This document shows, one piece after another, positions 38,376 through 51,325 of a DNA stretch of 64,000 bases. The notes beneath the pieces are model-generated. The model was not told the DNA's origin, did no database searches, and worked only from the letters and a program-made list of their open reading frames with translations. The stretch is from Gymnorhina tibicen (taxonomy: Eukaryota; Chordata; Aves; Passeriformes; Artamidae), in contig VXAZ01007626.1 of NCBI GenBank assembly GCA_013399875.1, forward strand, positions 558,001 through 622,000. Reading direction: 5' to 3'. Each line of letters begins with the position of its first letter. Position 1 is the stretch's first letter. The translations under genes were made by a program, and so were the position numbers.

Positions 38376-38445
38376 CGCTGAGACTCTGAGGCGTGAACTT
38401 GAGAGAGAGAAAATGATGAAAAGACTCTTGATGACAGAATTATGA
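38376..38445 (+). CDS. Terminal coding exon: charged helix ending in a possible PDZ ligand
   Basis: Acceptor ATTACACAG, then C completes AG|C (Ser), followed by AETLRRELEREKMMKRLLMTEL and a TGA stop at 38443-38445. The 22 residues are highly charged with heptad-like leucine/methionine spacing, so a short coiled coil or amphipathic helix is likely. The last four residues M-T-E-L fit the class I PDZ-ligand pattern (S/T-x-hydrophobic). The join from the previous exon is in phase, and this is the only exon in the chain with a natural stop, so it is taken as the C-terminus. I do not recognise the protein by name. Confidence 0.75.
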
Positions 38446-38680
38446 AATCCGCACTTCCGTCAGATGGAGAATGGATTGGGGCCTTTCATGTGCCTTCTGT
38501 CTGTTTACATTCCTCTGCTTCTGTGTACTCAACATAATGCATCGGGAAAATGTGTGATATTCCTGGCTCGCCTGGATTCACCACGGTTGGTTAAAATCAC
38601 GTCTCGGCTAGACTCTAACTTGAAGGAGTTCCTTTATTCATTTGCTGCTGGGAAATAAACCTTCAATCCTTTATCTCTCC
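38446..38680 (+). other. 3' untranslated region, at least the proximal part
   Basis: Sequence between the TGA stop and the first canonical polyadenylation hexamer. The true 3' end could be further right: a second AATAAA lies at 39353-39358. No other structure recognised. Confidence 0.5.
38654..38659 (+). promoter_or_regulatory. Polyadenylation signal AATAAA
   Basis: Canonical hexamer about 210 bases after the stop codon of the plus-strand gene, followed by a T-rich stretch (CCTTTATCTCTCC). It is the most economical 3' end. Confidence 0.5.
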
Positions 38681-41600
38681 TGAGATTTTATACTATTAAC
38701 ACAATTAATTTCTGGTTTGGTTTTGGTAAATCTAGGGCAAAGAGGATCAGCAAGGAGCATACAGATTTCTATTGGGAAACACTGTTCTGTACATATGTTA
38801 ATAAGTGCACAGAAATTAATGTTATGCAGAATATTTTGATAGTAACATAGAAAATATGTCATTTTGTACAACTGAAAATTGCAATGAGCTACTGCTATTT
38901 GTTAAAGAACCATTTTTAAAGCAGAAGAATGATTATTACATCCTAACCCCAGGACTGTTAGTCTCCACAGAATAAATGGCTGTCTTATTAAATTCCTAAC
39001 CTTAACCTTCACTCGGAGATATAAATAGCTGCAAGGGGGAAAGACACCCCACCCTACAGATATACGCACCCAATACTCCCTATGGTTTGTCACCTTGACC
39101 TAAACCTTCAACTAAATCTTACCTTATTTCCATTAATGGATGAAAAAAATCCGTTGTTTAAAGCAATTTGCTACTGACTTTCTAGCTTGATACTGACTTT
39201 TCTAAAGTAAGTGAGGAATTTTACCTTCTCCTGTTTGCCTAGGCTTTAAGGCTAGCCCACGCTCAGACATCTCCTGCTCCAGCACTGAAGGTTGCAGAGC
39301 CTCAGCGGTGTGGATGTAGTTCACATAGGGAGAATATTTTCCTTCACGGATAAATAAACCACCTTCCTGACTGACATGAATTGACTGGTCACTTTAAAGA
39401 ACAAGAACAATGATAGTTTATGGCATAGCTGTGCCTATACCCATATTTTTAACTCTACTAATCAGCACATATGTCCCGGCAAACCTGCAGAGGGTGCGCC
39501 TGGCTATACATCCCGTTCACCTCCAACACCCAAGCAGCCTCTACATCCAGTGGAGCTATCTCAGGCATGAGGTGGGGTGGGTGGTCCAGCACTAGCAGAG
39601 CTGCAGCCGGAGGGAGGGAATTTGTGGTACACAGGTAATGCTACCAACTATTTCCTAGGGAAAAAAAAAGTCTCTGTTTCCCCTTGTTCCGTAGTGCAGG
39701 GTCACCTAGAAAACCAACAACATCTGACTGTCAGCTACAAGGTACTCTTTCAACAGGAAAGCTTTTGTGCGTTTTGTATGGCTGAAGATGTATATTTTTC
39801 TGTTACTCTGTACAATATGTTCTCTTATTTGTATTAAGATAAAAGATTGCCCTTCATTTGGCACTGATTACGATGGCTTTATCTCAGCTTAAGCAGTTTG
39901 TTTGTGTGGAGGCTGGGAAGTGATTGCTGTGAGACTGGGTTTCCTTCAGAGTTAGCTTCTGCTGTTTTTCTGAAATGAGAGTTCTGGAGAGCTTCGTAAG
40001 ACTGTGGATTGCAGGGTGAAGGTATAAAATGACTTGTCTATTTTATATTTCTGGGACAAGAAATTAGCATTAGGCTTCCCATTTAAATCCACCAAACCCA
40101 AAACTTTCTGGTTGCCATAAATTGGGTCAAAATACACAGCACAAATGTTAGGTAGAAAATCGCATTACAAAATTTAACCAAGTGGCTCAACATGAGCAGT
40201 GGGCACAAGGAGCCACAAAAGCACACCTGGACTGTAGATTTAAGCATTCCAGGGACTTCTCTGGGTAATCGGATATGACTTGTATGCTGTCCACCAGTTA
40301 CAGCGCCAGGACACTTCTATTCCTATGTTTTAATGCCCCACTCTGTCAATCCAGGATTCTTAAAAATTAGTTAGGAACATTAAATCCCATAAATTATTAA
40401 ATCATAAATAATGTGAGGAAATCAGAAAGGAGGGGAAAATGCACAGACAAAAGAATGCATTTTCCTATTACTCTTTTCTCACCCCTTCCCAGAAGGTACC
40501 AGTGAGGGAGAAGCAGCAGCACATTTTGCCTGTGTCCAAGTGAGAGTGAGCATTCTGAACAACAAATAAAAAAAAAATTGTAACTAGAAATGCTGGTTTG
40601 GGAGAGGAAAACAAAGTAAGGTTGAGAATGGCACAGTGCTGACTCTAGCTAAATTTGGTTTTCTGCCTGTTACGTAACCCCCAATTGTGTTTGAACTGGC
40701 AACAGTTTCCCAAAGTCATTGTCAAGGAAAAGAAGGGAAAAAAACAAACATAAAAAATCTGAACACACCCTTCAGTCATAGTGATTTCCAAGGAGTGAAC
40801 TTTAGGAACCCCACAATATGCCTTTGGGTTTGGGGGCAAAACAGATCCAATTACCCACATTAAGACAGTCTGGTCGCATAAGCAAAAGCCTTTAGCAAAA
40901 CTGAATGCCTGAGTCCGACCAGCTCATCAGATGTTCTGGCCCATAAACAGTCTATTAGTTTATTATTTTAAATGCATCATTTTTGCTCCCATTGTGTAAA
41001 ATTTCTTCAGCTGAAATAGTCAGAACCGGAAAACAAGAAACGTGAACCAAGGTTACTTTATATGGCCAAGACTTTACAGCTGAGGTATGCTCTGGGATAG
41101 CTGAAGAAGGGCAGAGATTCCTCCTTCTTTGGTTCCCACCAGGAGAAGAGGGAAAGGCTCATGTGGCTCCTTAGTTTCTGTGGGACGTTTTCTACAGAAC
41201 AATTCCAAGTATGTTGCCTTGTCTTGTTTTAGTGTCTTATCCACTGGCTGCCACCGTTTTCTATTCTGCAGTCTCATGGAGCTTTATTAAAACTGTTTTA
41301 CTGATATCAAACTGAACTTTTAGCTGTGGAATGTCTTCACCTTGTTCTTTCTTACTATGTACCTTCTTCAGCCATGCTTCAGCATCTCAGTTTTCACATC
41401 CTCTGAAGAAACACTTCTGCCTCACCTCTGGTTGGGAATTACAGTGTTAGGACACCTGTTACCCAAAACTACTGTGAACAAGACAGTGTCAACATGAACA
41501 TATTGCAGAGGGGCAGATAGTCCAGATTTGCCCCTACAATTTAACTTTTCAGGTGTTAAAGGATACTCTGCCCGAAGGTATGTCTATTTAATAGTGCAGA

Positions 41601-44600
41601 AGTATCCGAGCTGGCTTTAATGAGCTTGCATATGTAGTTGTGGCAGCATGAAGCCCAGCACAGGCTATCATTATCATGTACATTGACATGTGTAAAGATA
41701 ACGCATTTGAACAGCAGCCTTCTGAAGCATGGTCTCCAGAACTGGTGACAGGAAAGGGTGGCTGAAAGGATTTTGTCTCTTCAGCTCTCCTGGGAAAGGG
41801 TTCATCTCATCTAATATTCAAATGCCCAGCTCTCACCTGATGAGAGATCAAAGGAACTGTCTTCCGGAGGTGCCTCTGACTTAAGTGTCTACCTTTAGAC
41901 TGATAAAAGTTAAGTGAGATGAATCCTGCTTTCCGTCCCTCTGGTTAGGTCTACATTGCAAACCCTTGCTGACTCAGCTGCATCATCCAGGGTTCAGCTT
42001 CGAGGTAAGATTTGTGATCGGCGTAGCTCTGCCAGAGAAAGCCTTGCACATTAGGTGTAAATAAACTACCAGAAATATTCTCTTGTCAGAACAGCTTTTA
42101 TCCCTTGTGGGAGAACAGAGGGCTGGGATAACAACTTACAGTGACGTAAGCACAGAGGCTTCCTGTAGTTGTGCTCCATCTGGGAGTAGCTGGTTGATGA
42201 CGCCTCCTGCTACAGCCACACTGGCAGAGCCTACCAGGGGTGGCCCCGGCTTTTCGCAGTGCCCCGAGTGATGCTCTGACCCTGTCAGCAGATCCCAGCT
42301 TTTCAGCGTGAAGTCTCTAAGCAGCGGAATGCAATGTTGTCATGTTTGGGTGATTCCAGCAAAATTTATCGGCCATTTAAATAGCTATGCAAGGAGTTAA
42401 ATATTTTCTCATTTTTCAGTCTCTTATGGAAGCCAACCAACTGTGCTTTGTTTTTGTGTGGCTCAGCTGTTTCCACTATTTTGTTTTAAAAGGAGTAACC
42501 AGGTTTTCTTTAGAAATGTTGGTTGAGATTCCACACCTCTCTCAGATCCCACAGTGTGTGCAGACTTTTCACATTTCATAGACCCTGGAAGTGCAAAATT
42601 TGAAAATTAACTCCTCCAAAGTTTCAGTTTGTGGCTTCACTCTCTTGCAACAGGATGCCTATGTGCCCATTTGAAACACAGCTGGCAATGCAGTGAAATG
42701 TTTCATTGGAGGCAGCATCATGTTTTGTTTGAACTGTTTACAAATAGCCTTTGGTTTTATTTATTAATTTTTTTCTGAATACATTTCTGGTTCATTTGCT
42801 ACAAAAAACCTACTTGTAATTATGCAATGGAATATTTTTTCTTTCTTTTTCTTTTTTTTTTTTTTTTAATGTCCTGATGTTCAAGGAGTTTGCAATAAAT
42901 ATACTGAGACTGATCTGTAATTGCATGTAAGATTAGCCTCACAACTGTGTTTTGTAAAGTTAAGTGCCGTAAAAGAAGCTGTAGACGATGTGGAAAAGGA
43001 GGGAAGATAGAGAGTAAGTGGAGGAGAAGGCTTCTTTGGCAGCTGCAGCATTGAGTGGTGGGTAGCAGCTTTAAAGCAAGACTGCTCGCACCATTTTGTT
43101 TCATCTGAGTGGCAGCGTGTATCATCAGACAGTGTATGATGGCATTTTGTTGAAAACACGCCTAAAGAGAAACTTTTACGGCTCAGCTGTTTACCTGTTC
43201 CTGTATTCATGCCTGCAATAAAAGAAATGAAAAATAAATCACAGAGTCTGAGCAATTTGTAGTCAAATCAGTCATTTAGGAGGCAAGGGGCAACATGCCA
43301 GTTAAAGGAAACATTTGCTTGCTAGTAAAGTGGATCCACCATCATAAAAAAAAATTATAACGCAAAGAAAAAACGGAGAGCTAATTTCTTCATAAAGCCC
43401 AGAGGGTTTCCTCCAGCTTAAAGTTATAGTCCAGTTTTGTGGGGTGCCAGTCATTTGTGGGGTCATTAGGTGAGGCACACTTTGCTGAATACCAGAGCCA
43501 GAAAAACACTGGCAGGATTAAGGTAGACAAACGCAAAACTTGGCAGGTTTTTGGCCTTTCATCTAGGGCTCAAAAGGCAGCAAAAAGCATTACTAGAGTG
43601 GAAGGGGTGGGGAGGAATGTTCCACACAGGGCTGAGAGACACCAAGTTGTTAAACTGCTCCATCAAGGAAAATTTAAAAACCTACCCACCAAAAAACCCA
43701 CAACAAACAAAGCCTGTTCACTGTATTTTTTTTTCAAACACAATTAAAACATTTCACTCAGATTTTTGCCCTTGGTTTTGCCTTTCTTTCAATGTCTAAA
43801 TGAAAAGTTGCTTCAGAACGAAATACTTCCCTTTCCTTCAAAGATCTCTAAATCAGGCCGTTTTGACATTAACTTTCCCGAGCACTTAGGAAATTAAATC
43901 CCAGCAATGTTCACCCCATTTTCTGAGGTTGCCAAAACTCTGTATTCAGAAGGAATCTGATCCCAACCCAATTTCTCCATCTGGATCTTCGTCTATTTTT
44001 AATCTCTGTGCGGGGAAATCAGAGGAGCAACAGATCAGCATTCTTCCAACACTACTCCATTTATACCAAGAAAATTGATTATCCAGACAGCAAACCTAGT
44101 TAATTAATTCTCCTTAATACAGGTCTTTGCTAAAGAACAGTGTTCTGAGGAGCGGTGGAATGAGAAGCTGTGCACTAAAAGGTCGGCAAATACTCTTGTG
44201 GAATTCGGCTGCAATAGAGAAGCGTGGGGACTTCAGAGATGTAAATCTGAGCAACCTTTTGGTTTGTTATCAGATGACTGATCTATGAGACTGAGGGTGA
44301 AGTCACTGAGATTAATTCTGTATTTCTGCGGACATGCTTTCTCCAGCAGAAAACAGACTTTGCATGCAGGCGCTCTTAAGTTGGGGCAGGGGGACAATGC
44401 GGCAATGGTTTCAGCCTGGCTGTGGTGCACAGACCCTGTGGCAGCAAGGGGGTGGGAAGGCACCCATCAGGGTGCAGAGGCAGGTGAGTGGAGGAGACCC
44501 CAAGCTTCATGAAAAGCGATAGCCATTCCTTTGCCAAGCACAGCGAAGCCTTTGGAGCTGGCCAGCACTGGGATCCCTGTGCCCAAGTGCAACTTGACCT

Positions 44601-47067
44601 CAAGGGCAACCCTGCAGCAAATCCAGGGTCAGGTCTGGCTGTGACCAGATGTACGGGAGGATACACCAGGGAATGAGGGAAATAAAAGATCAACTATTGC
44701 CCTTTCCCAGCCACCCCAGGACAGGTTCATGGGAGCATCCCAGCCTCTGGTGTCAGATGAGGAGGGTAGGCTTGCCCTTTTTGTGAGAAGCCGAAAATAA
44801 GATTGCTTTAGCTGTGGCATCAGATGTGTTTGACAACCCTTACCATTACAACTACTTCTTGCGTGCTGCCAGTAGCACGTATGGTCTGTGAGGTGTCTCC
44901 TCACCAGTCTTCAGGGTCTATGATGGTCAGGAGAATAGGGGAAAAACAGAGAAAAAGAGAGCAGCAAAAAACCCACACTGTCACCTGCTGGGCAGCCTGA
45001 TGGCAAAGTACTGCCTAAAACATCATTTGCCTTTTTTACTTTATTTTAAAATTATATATATAAAATTGCCTCATTACATAAGCAATATGCAGTTGATACT
45101 AATTATGTTATCTTTTAATGAGCATTTTGAGCATTTCTACAGTGTGTGTGTGCGCTATATAATGCCAGTGAGTGCTCAGCTCTGTCATCAGAGTGGCATA
45201 AAAGCCACATGGATTTTTACTGTTGCATGCAGTGATTATTCAGTTCTTCAAGCGGGGAGCAACTTAACCCTCCTGCACCATTCTCCCTCTGCCTTTCATT
45301 AGTAAACTCTTTTGGAAATCCAAGAAAACCACAGCGAAAATTCTTTTCTTAAAAGATATTTGATCAGCGATGCTTAGCACCCCAGGGACTCAGTGATGTG
45401 AAGAACTCAAATATCTTATTTTTTTAAATTATTTGCCTTGCTGCTCTCAAAAACAATAAAAAAGTGTGATTTCTGTGCTAATTGTCTCTTGCTCTGCTCT
45501 GGCTGCTGGCACCCTTCCAGCAATGCCAGGCTTGGCAAGGGCACAATGTGGCTTGGCATGAGATGACAAGGACTGGGTGGGGTTTTCTTTGAGGGAGGAG
45601 TGCTAATACCACCCAGCAGCACTTCTGTCCTTCTTCGGGTACATTTTTTTGCTGTGGCTGACTCAACCTCTTCATTCTCCAAGATGGGATGTGCACTGCC
45701 TTACTGGGAGCTGAGCTCCATGGCCACCCAGAGAGGGTTTGGGGCTGTTGAGGCTGAGAGCTGTGGTGCTTGTGTATGTAAGAAGCACCCATAAGAGCGG
45801 AGGCTCTGGAGGTTTTGGAGGCTGCCTTGTGTTCATGTTGTAAGGCCGCAGGCAGATGCATGAAGCCCTGGGGAGAAAGGTCAGTGTGAGCTGCCCTCTA
45901 CCTGGGTGTGCAAAATTAGGCACTTACTGGTAGAGGTGTCACTGTGAGACTGATCACTCCTCCCTCCTGCAAAGACATTTCAAACTTGTGCCCTCCAAAG
46001 CTGGCTAAACCCCACAGGACCAGTCTTTGCTCAAGGAACAGAGCAAGGTCTGCAGCAGAGCTGCAGCCGGTGCCTTTGGCAGTACACGTGCTTGCTCCGA
46101 AAAAGAACGGCAGTGCCCTTGTCACACCGGCTCACAGCTCTGTTGTGGCAACGCGAGGACGACAGCCCCTGAGAAGCACCTCCACCAAGGCTGCTGGCGT
46201 ATGAAGGGAGGGGAAGTGCCGGAGCTGCCTTAGCTCTGCAGCCCGAGAGCACTGCCATTTTTCCACTTGCAGCTCAACATGCCAAGGCTCAGTGTGGGTT
46301 CCTGACAACTTGCCCTGGTTATTGCAAGCCACCAGGAACAGAAGGTGCCTCCTTTAAGGACCTGCCTCTCAGCCCCTTAATACCTTTCCATGCCACCCTG
46401 CTAATCCTCCCACCTTGTCCGCTTGGCACTCACTCACAGACTGCTTCATGGGTGCCTGCTTCCTTTACCCTTGTGAGCACCCCTTCCACTCAAGTACCTC
46501 TGGCTTTGTTGGCTTTCCAGTTGAAAAACTTTGGCCTTTTTGAAGGCCTTTGCCAGCTCTTGCTTTCCCTAACCCTCAGTTAGTGCTCCCCCAGCTGCAC
46601 TTTTCTACCCTTCCTCTGTGCCTCACTCATCTCTCCACCTCCCTTTCTTCTGTCCTGGGTCCAGTGTCTAACAGGCATTACAAGACAACAGGTTTTCCTG
46701 CCAACCAGAAACCTCCATGAGATGATCTCTCACTAGAGACCAGCTTGCTGGTGAGGGTCTGCCACCAGCCAGGGCTGCAGGGGCTCACATCAAGTCCAGT
46801 AAATATCTGTGGGTACACTGCTCAGCCTCAGTGACACTCCTGCCTATTCTGTGGCACCAGAGAAGGACACAGAGGAGTAGTGTTATAGAGAGGATATTAT
46901 CATTTGCCCTACCCTTGAAGTGAGTGATTTTGCTCTCATATTTTGAGTGCTTAAACTCCATTTTATCAGTGAGGCCTTAGTGAATGGAGGCACCCTGAAG
47001 AAGTGTGACAAATGTCACCTTCCTTCCCTAGTTCCTTCTCTCTTTTTCTCCTTCCCTCTCTCTCTTT

Positions 47068-47155
47068 TTCCTTCCTTCCTTCCTTCCTTCCTTCCTTCCT
47101 TCCTTCCTTCCTTCCTTCCCTTCCTTCCTTCCTTCCTTCCTTCCTTCCTTCCTCT
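47068..47155. repeat. (TTCC)n tetranucleotide microsatellite
   Basis: About 20 TTCC units with a single CCC interruption, embedded in a longer pyrimidine-only tract (about 47030-47172). It produces an artefactual Phe/Leu/Pro/Ser-rich frame. Confidence 0.97.
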
Positions 47156-48191
47156 CCTTTCTTTCTTTCTTCTTGCTTCAGACAAGGTATTTGTGCAGCC
47201 TCCCTGTCCTCCCCATAATCCTACACAGTAGCCATGACCACACTTTTATCCCTTCCTGCCACTGAGGTCTTTAGCTATGCTGCTTCATATTGCTGTCCTA
47301 AACTTTGAAGCACTGGAAAGAAATAGGGGGTGTGGTGGAAGAGGGAGACATCTCCTCTCTTAACCCTCTTCTCCCCTTGTGGGATTTCTATCTCCCATCC
47401 TTCCCCAGCAACACGATTTAGGTTCCCTCTCTGGAAAAACTGGGTTAGTGCAGTGACTTGAACCCCTGCACTGCCAGCCCTTGGTGCCTTGAAACATCTT
47501 CCCACACGTGTGCCATGGCCTGCCCAGCCCAGCAGACCCAGACACTGACCCTGCGCTGCACCCAGTAGATCCCAGCACAGACTGTGGGGAGCTGAGCACT
47601 GAGCTCGGCAGAGAAGAACGTGCTGTGGTGGGTCTCAGCAGCCTGCTCCTCAGAGGTGACACATCTCCTAGCTGTGTGCATTACCTACACATCCAATGGC
47701 AACAGCTCCAGGATCCGCTTTCTAGGGACACTCTTCTCCCAAACGAAATCTTCGTGCAGCACTGGGGCGGCTCAGTTGATCTCCAAGGGCCAGCTCTGCC
47801 AGTCCCAAAGCCCTGTTCCCACCAGCCTGTTCACCACTGCTTGCACAGCCCTGGCTGCACTGGGGTCTCTGCTTGAACAAAGCTCCTGCAGGACAGCTTT
47901 GCTTGCTTGAAAACCCTTCCAAGAACACTGTATCCAAGCCTCAGAGAGGAGCTTTAGGACATGCAGGACTTGTTCCCTGCAGCTGTGGGTCAGCTCATGG
48001 CAGCTTCTCTCTCCCTTGGTGGCCCTTGGGCATCCCTGTTCTGGCTGCCCTCTCCAGTGGGGACAGCCTCGAACAGCTCCAGGTTTCTTTTGTCACATCT
48101 AGTCCTAAAGTCCAATTAGTGTTGTTTATGCTCATATTGTAATTGAAAGAAAAAAAAATGTGATGCTTCAGTAGGTCAAAGGGTGTGAAGA

Positions 48192-48221
48192 GATAAATGT
48201 AATTACGATAAATGTAATTGC
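48192..48221. repeat. Tandem duplication, 15 bp x 2
   Basis: GATAAATGTAATTAC is followed directly by GATAAATGTAATTGC. Each copy contains a TAATT homeodomain-like core. Confidence 0.85.
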
Positions 48222-51069
48222 GGTAAATTCAATATATTGAAAGATGTTACCATTTAATTAAAAGTATATGAATTATGCATGTATCTCTTCCACAGCTCAC
48301 TGTGTGGGCTTGAGCAGTAACTGAGTACATTCAGCTCTAGCTGCCACATGAAACCCACGGCTGCTTAATTTCTCCCTCGCACACCTAACGCTGCCGGCTG
48401 AACTTTTGCTAGGAGTAAACAATGACATACACGGGAGTTATTTGGAGTCACCTTTACCTGTCTGTACTCTTGGGCACCTGACAAGGGACATGAATCATAC
48501 CCCACCAGTTTCCCCCCAGGAGGATGGACACTGCCTTTTGGGCAAATTTTACAATTTCAGGCTTAAAATCACATTATTTAGGGACACAGAATTGCTGTGA
48601 AGGAAAGCAATGGACTGGACTACCCCTACCTGTCTGCCATGGGTCTATGCAGGCAGTAGCATCCTGCAGTCTAGGGGCGTAAAATGTGGGGCCCATGGGC
48701 TGGCTGATAACTCCAGCAGCCTGGCAAGGATGGGACAGGAGAACAGGGCTTGGTGGTGGAAAAATTCCAGCACCTGCAGCTCCCCAGAGCGTCCCATGGC
48801 GGGCACTGCCACCCCCACCCTCAGGTGCTTAGTGTCACCATCAGCTGGTGCTCAGCTTAGCTGTACGCCCACTTAGTGCAAGCCATTTCATTAATATGGA
48901 AGAGTGGCTTTTTATAAATGCTGTGCTGTCTTCCTGGGTACAGAAAATCTTCCCCATCAGGGCAGACTTGCCCTTCGCAGCACTGGCGAGTCCATCCTGG
49001 CAGACTGTGCCCAGGGCTGTGCCAACAATCTTCTGCTAAAGGCTGCTACCTTGTCATATCTTTGATTATCAAAGGAGATGGAGTGAACTGTCATGAGGGA
49101 AAAGAGATCCCATTAGTGTTTGTGGAAATTTCAAACTGGCCATTATGAAATTAAAACAGGAAACAAAGTGACGGGGGGAGGATGGAGACTTCTCTCCCTA
49201 ATCACTTAATAGAGGCCCATATATCTCCTTAGAGCTTGCAATAAATCATGCCTCATTTTAACCAGATGTGCAAGCTAATGAAATCCGAATCCAAATGTTC
49301 ATCTCTAGCTAATTTTCTGTAGATTTGTTCCTCATTTCCATGCCTTATGGAAATGAGAGTAAAGTTTTTTGTTGTTGTTGATTTTCATGCTTATACAAGC
49401 TCTGCTTTTTTTCTTCTAGGGAAATTTTGGCCTTGGTTCAGCAAGACACTCACAAATGCCCAGTTTCAGGGTGAGACTGGTTCCCCTGGCTTCCCTCCAA
49501 AATAGCCAGGAAAATTCAAATAGTTGCAGCGGAAGCACTCGCCTGTGCTGTGTGCTGTGCCAAGGCTTTAAATCACAAGATATTCTTAACAGGCACATTT
49601 GATAAGCTAGGCTTGGCTGTTTTCCTGCATGCTTTTTGGCTGATGACAAGAGTAATACATAATGAAGGCATGAAGCTGCAGCCTGCTCCGAAAAAGATAG
49701 AGGAGTTATTTTCTTCTCTGTGCCTGGCATGGTCAGAGTTGGACAGATCCCCAGGGCTGAGCTTTGCCTGTTTGGCCCGAAGTGACTCAGGAAGCGCACA
49801 GACCTCATCTGCTGTGCCAGGGTGGAGACAGGATGTGGGGCAGAAGTCCTGGGGAAGAGGTTTGTCGAGCACCATGGGGAAGGACAGCTCAGCTGGAAGA
49901 CAAAAGAAGAGGAGCCCAGTGCTGTGGACAGGCCTAGGAATGGAGGGATGGCTGGGGGAGTTAGGTGTCTTCAGGGACGAGGCTTCAGGAGAAGGAAGAG
50001 CCAAAAGCAGCTAAAGCCCAAAAGAGATTGTTTTCACTTTGACCTTCTGTTAGGGTGTGCTATGGGGTGTGTGCCCTGCTGTCTGCACTCTGAAAGCAGA
50101 CAAAGCTGCAGAAAGGCAGAGAAGAACTGGAAGCTGTGATGTAGCTGCTGTTTTTATTTGGTGGTATCCCTCTCCTGGTTACGTCTGTGACTCATGTGCC
50201 AATACCAGCTGGAGTCCACTGTGAGTTCTGGCTCCCTGCCAAGCTAGAGGCTGCCCGCAGGGTGCATCTGGACTTTGATACATGGCAAAAGGCTTTTAAG
50301 GATAGTCTGGGATACCTTTTTTGAGCATTAAATAGGTAATCAAGATCATGGTTTGAGTTTTAACCTTGGGTGAGGAAGAAGACACATGGAGAGAAGCCTG
50401 AATACGGGATGTATTTCACAAACTGAATCTGTGGGATCTTCCCGTGCAAATGTGAGCCACGTGAAAATGTATCTGTGACTCCTGGCTTGCAGAGACCAGA
50501 GTGATCCGGCTGTTTTCATTCCCTTTCCTCCTCGGAACAGGAGCTATAGCACAGCAGCTATGTCTGCTTTCCAGCAAGGGCAAAGTGGGGAATGGTTGAG
50601 TGGGGAGTGGTTGAGAGCTGTCTTGAAATGTTTTGAGGAGACTTGAGCCACTAAAACTGAGCATTTCTGAGTGGTGATAAGAGAGCCAAATGAAACCCTC
50701 AGCAAGGGCTGAGCAAAAGCCCACAGTCAGGGCAGCCCTACTGAATGGGCTTTCCTTGCCTTTGGGCTCTTGAGAGGCAGGGAGAGGGCTCACCACTGAA
50801 AACACTCCAAAATAAACAGAAACTGTTGGTAGTGTGGGTAGCTGCATGGGAACCTGCCATCTCTGGGGAGCTGAGCTTCCTCAGCTGAAAGGCTCCAGGG
50901 GCAAGGAGACTGATGTAAATCCCTCTCCTGTGGGCACAAGATACATCAAGCTTGTTCAGGATCTCAGAAGAATAAAGCTTTGCCTCCTCTCTGAAGAAAC
51001 CCCACTACTCAAAACTGAAAGAGTTCTCACTTCGCCTTAGAAAAAAGACCTGGGGGTTGGCACATCTTG

Positions 51070-51325
51070 AATATTGAGGGAGATTCCACAGCCTCTCTGG
51101 ACAACCTGTTCCAGTGCTCGGTCAGCTGCACAGTAAAGAAGTTCTTCCTCATATCCAAGTGGAGCTTCCTGTGCATCACTTTCTGCCCATCGCCTCTTGT
51201 CCCATTGCTTTGCACCATCAGGAAGAGCCTGGATCCATCCTCTTGGCACTCTCCCTTAGATACTCACAGACATTAACGAGGTTCCCTGTCAGTTATCTTT
51301 TCTCCAGGCTAAACACCAAGAACAG
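51070..51325 (-). mobile_element. CR1 LINE fragment, reverse orientation
   Basis: Reverse complement of the CR1 3' region. It has CACAGCCTCTCTGGACAACC, TGTTCCAGTGCT, CACAGTAAAGAAGTTCTTCC, TGGAGCTTCCTGTGCATC, GCCCATCGCCTCTTGTCCCA, CTGGATCCATCCTCTTGGCA and TCTTTTCTCCAGGCTAAACA, in consensus order. The extreme 3' tail is missing or too diverged to see. Open frames within it are remnants without function. Confidence 0.9.

Larger units (their letters stand above)
38681..51069. other. No gene recognised (intergenic or intronic)
   Basis: AT-rich to moderately GC sequence with a richer block at 44-48.5 kb. It holds the (TTCC)n tract at 47068-47155, a poly-T tract near 42840-42867, a 15-bp repeat at 48192-48221 and AT-rich possibly conserved blocks near 48.2 and 49.2 kb. 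Open frames reach about 150 codons, notably at 49.5-50.0 kb, but both strands are equally open there, so they are read as chance frames. A minus-strand 18-nt micro-exon-like unit at 43195-43212 is discussed in the findings. Confidence 0.4.

Noticed and set aside
46947..47231. A 94-codon Phe/Leu/Pro/Ser-rich frame.
   Set aside because: It is produced by the (TTCC)n microsatellite and has no non-repetitive coding content.
49550..50014. A 154-codon plus-strand frame and a 143-codon minus-strand frame over the same DNA.
   Set aside because: Both strands are equally open, there are no splice signals at sensible boundaries, and no family resemblance, so chance is the simplest explanation.
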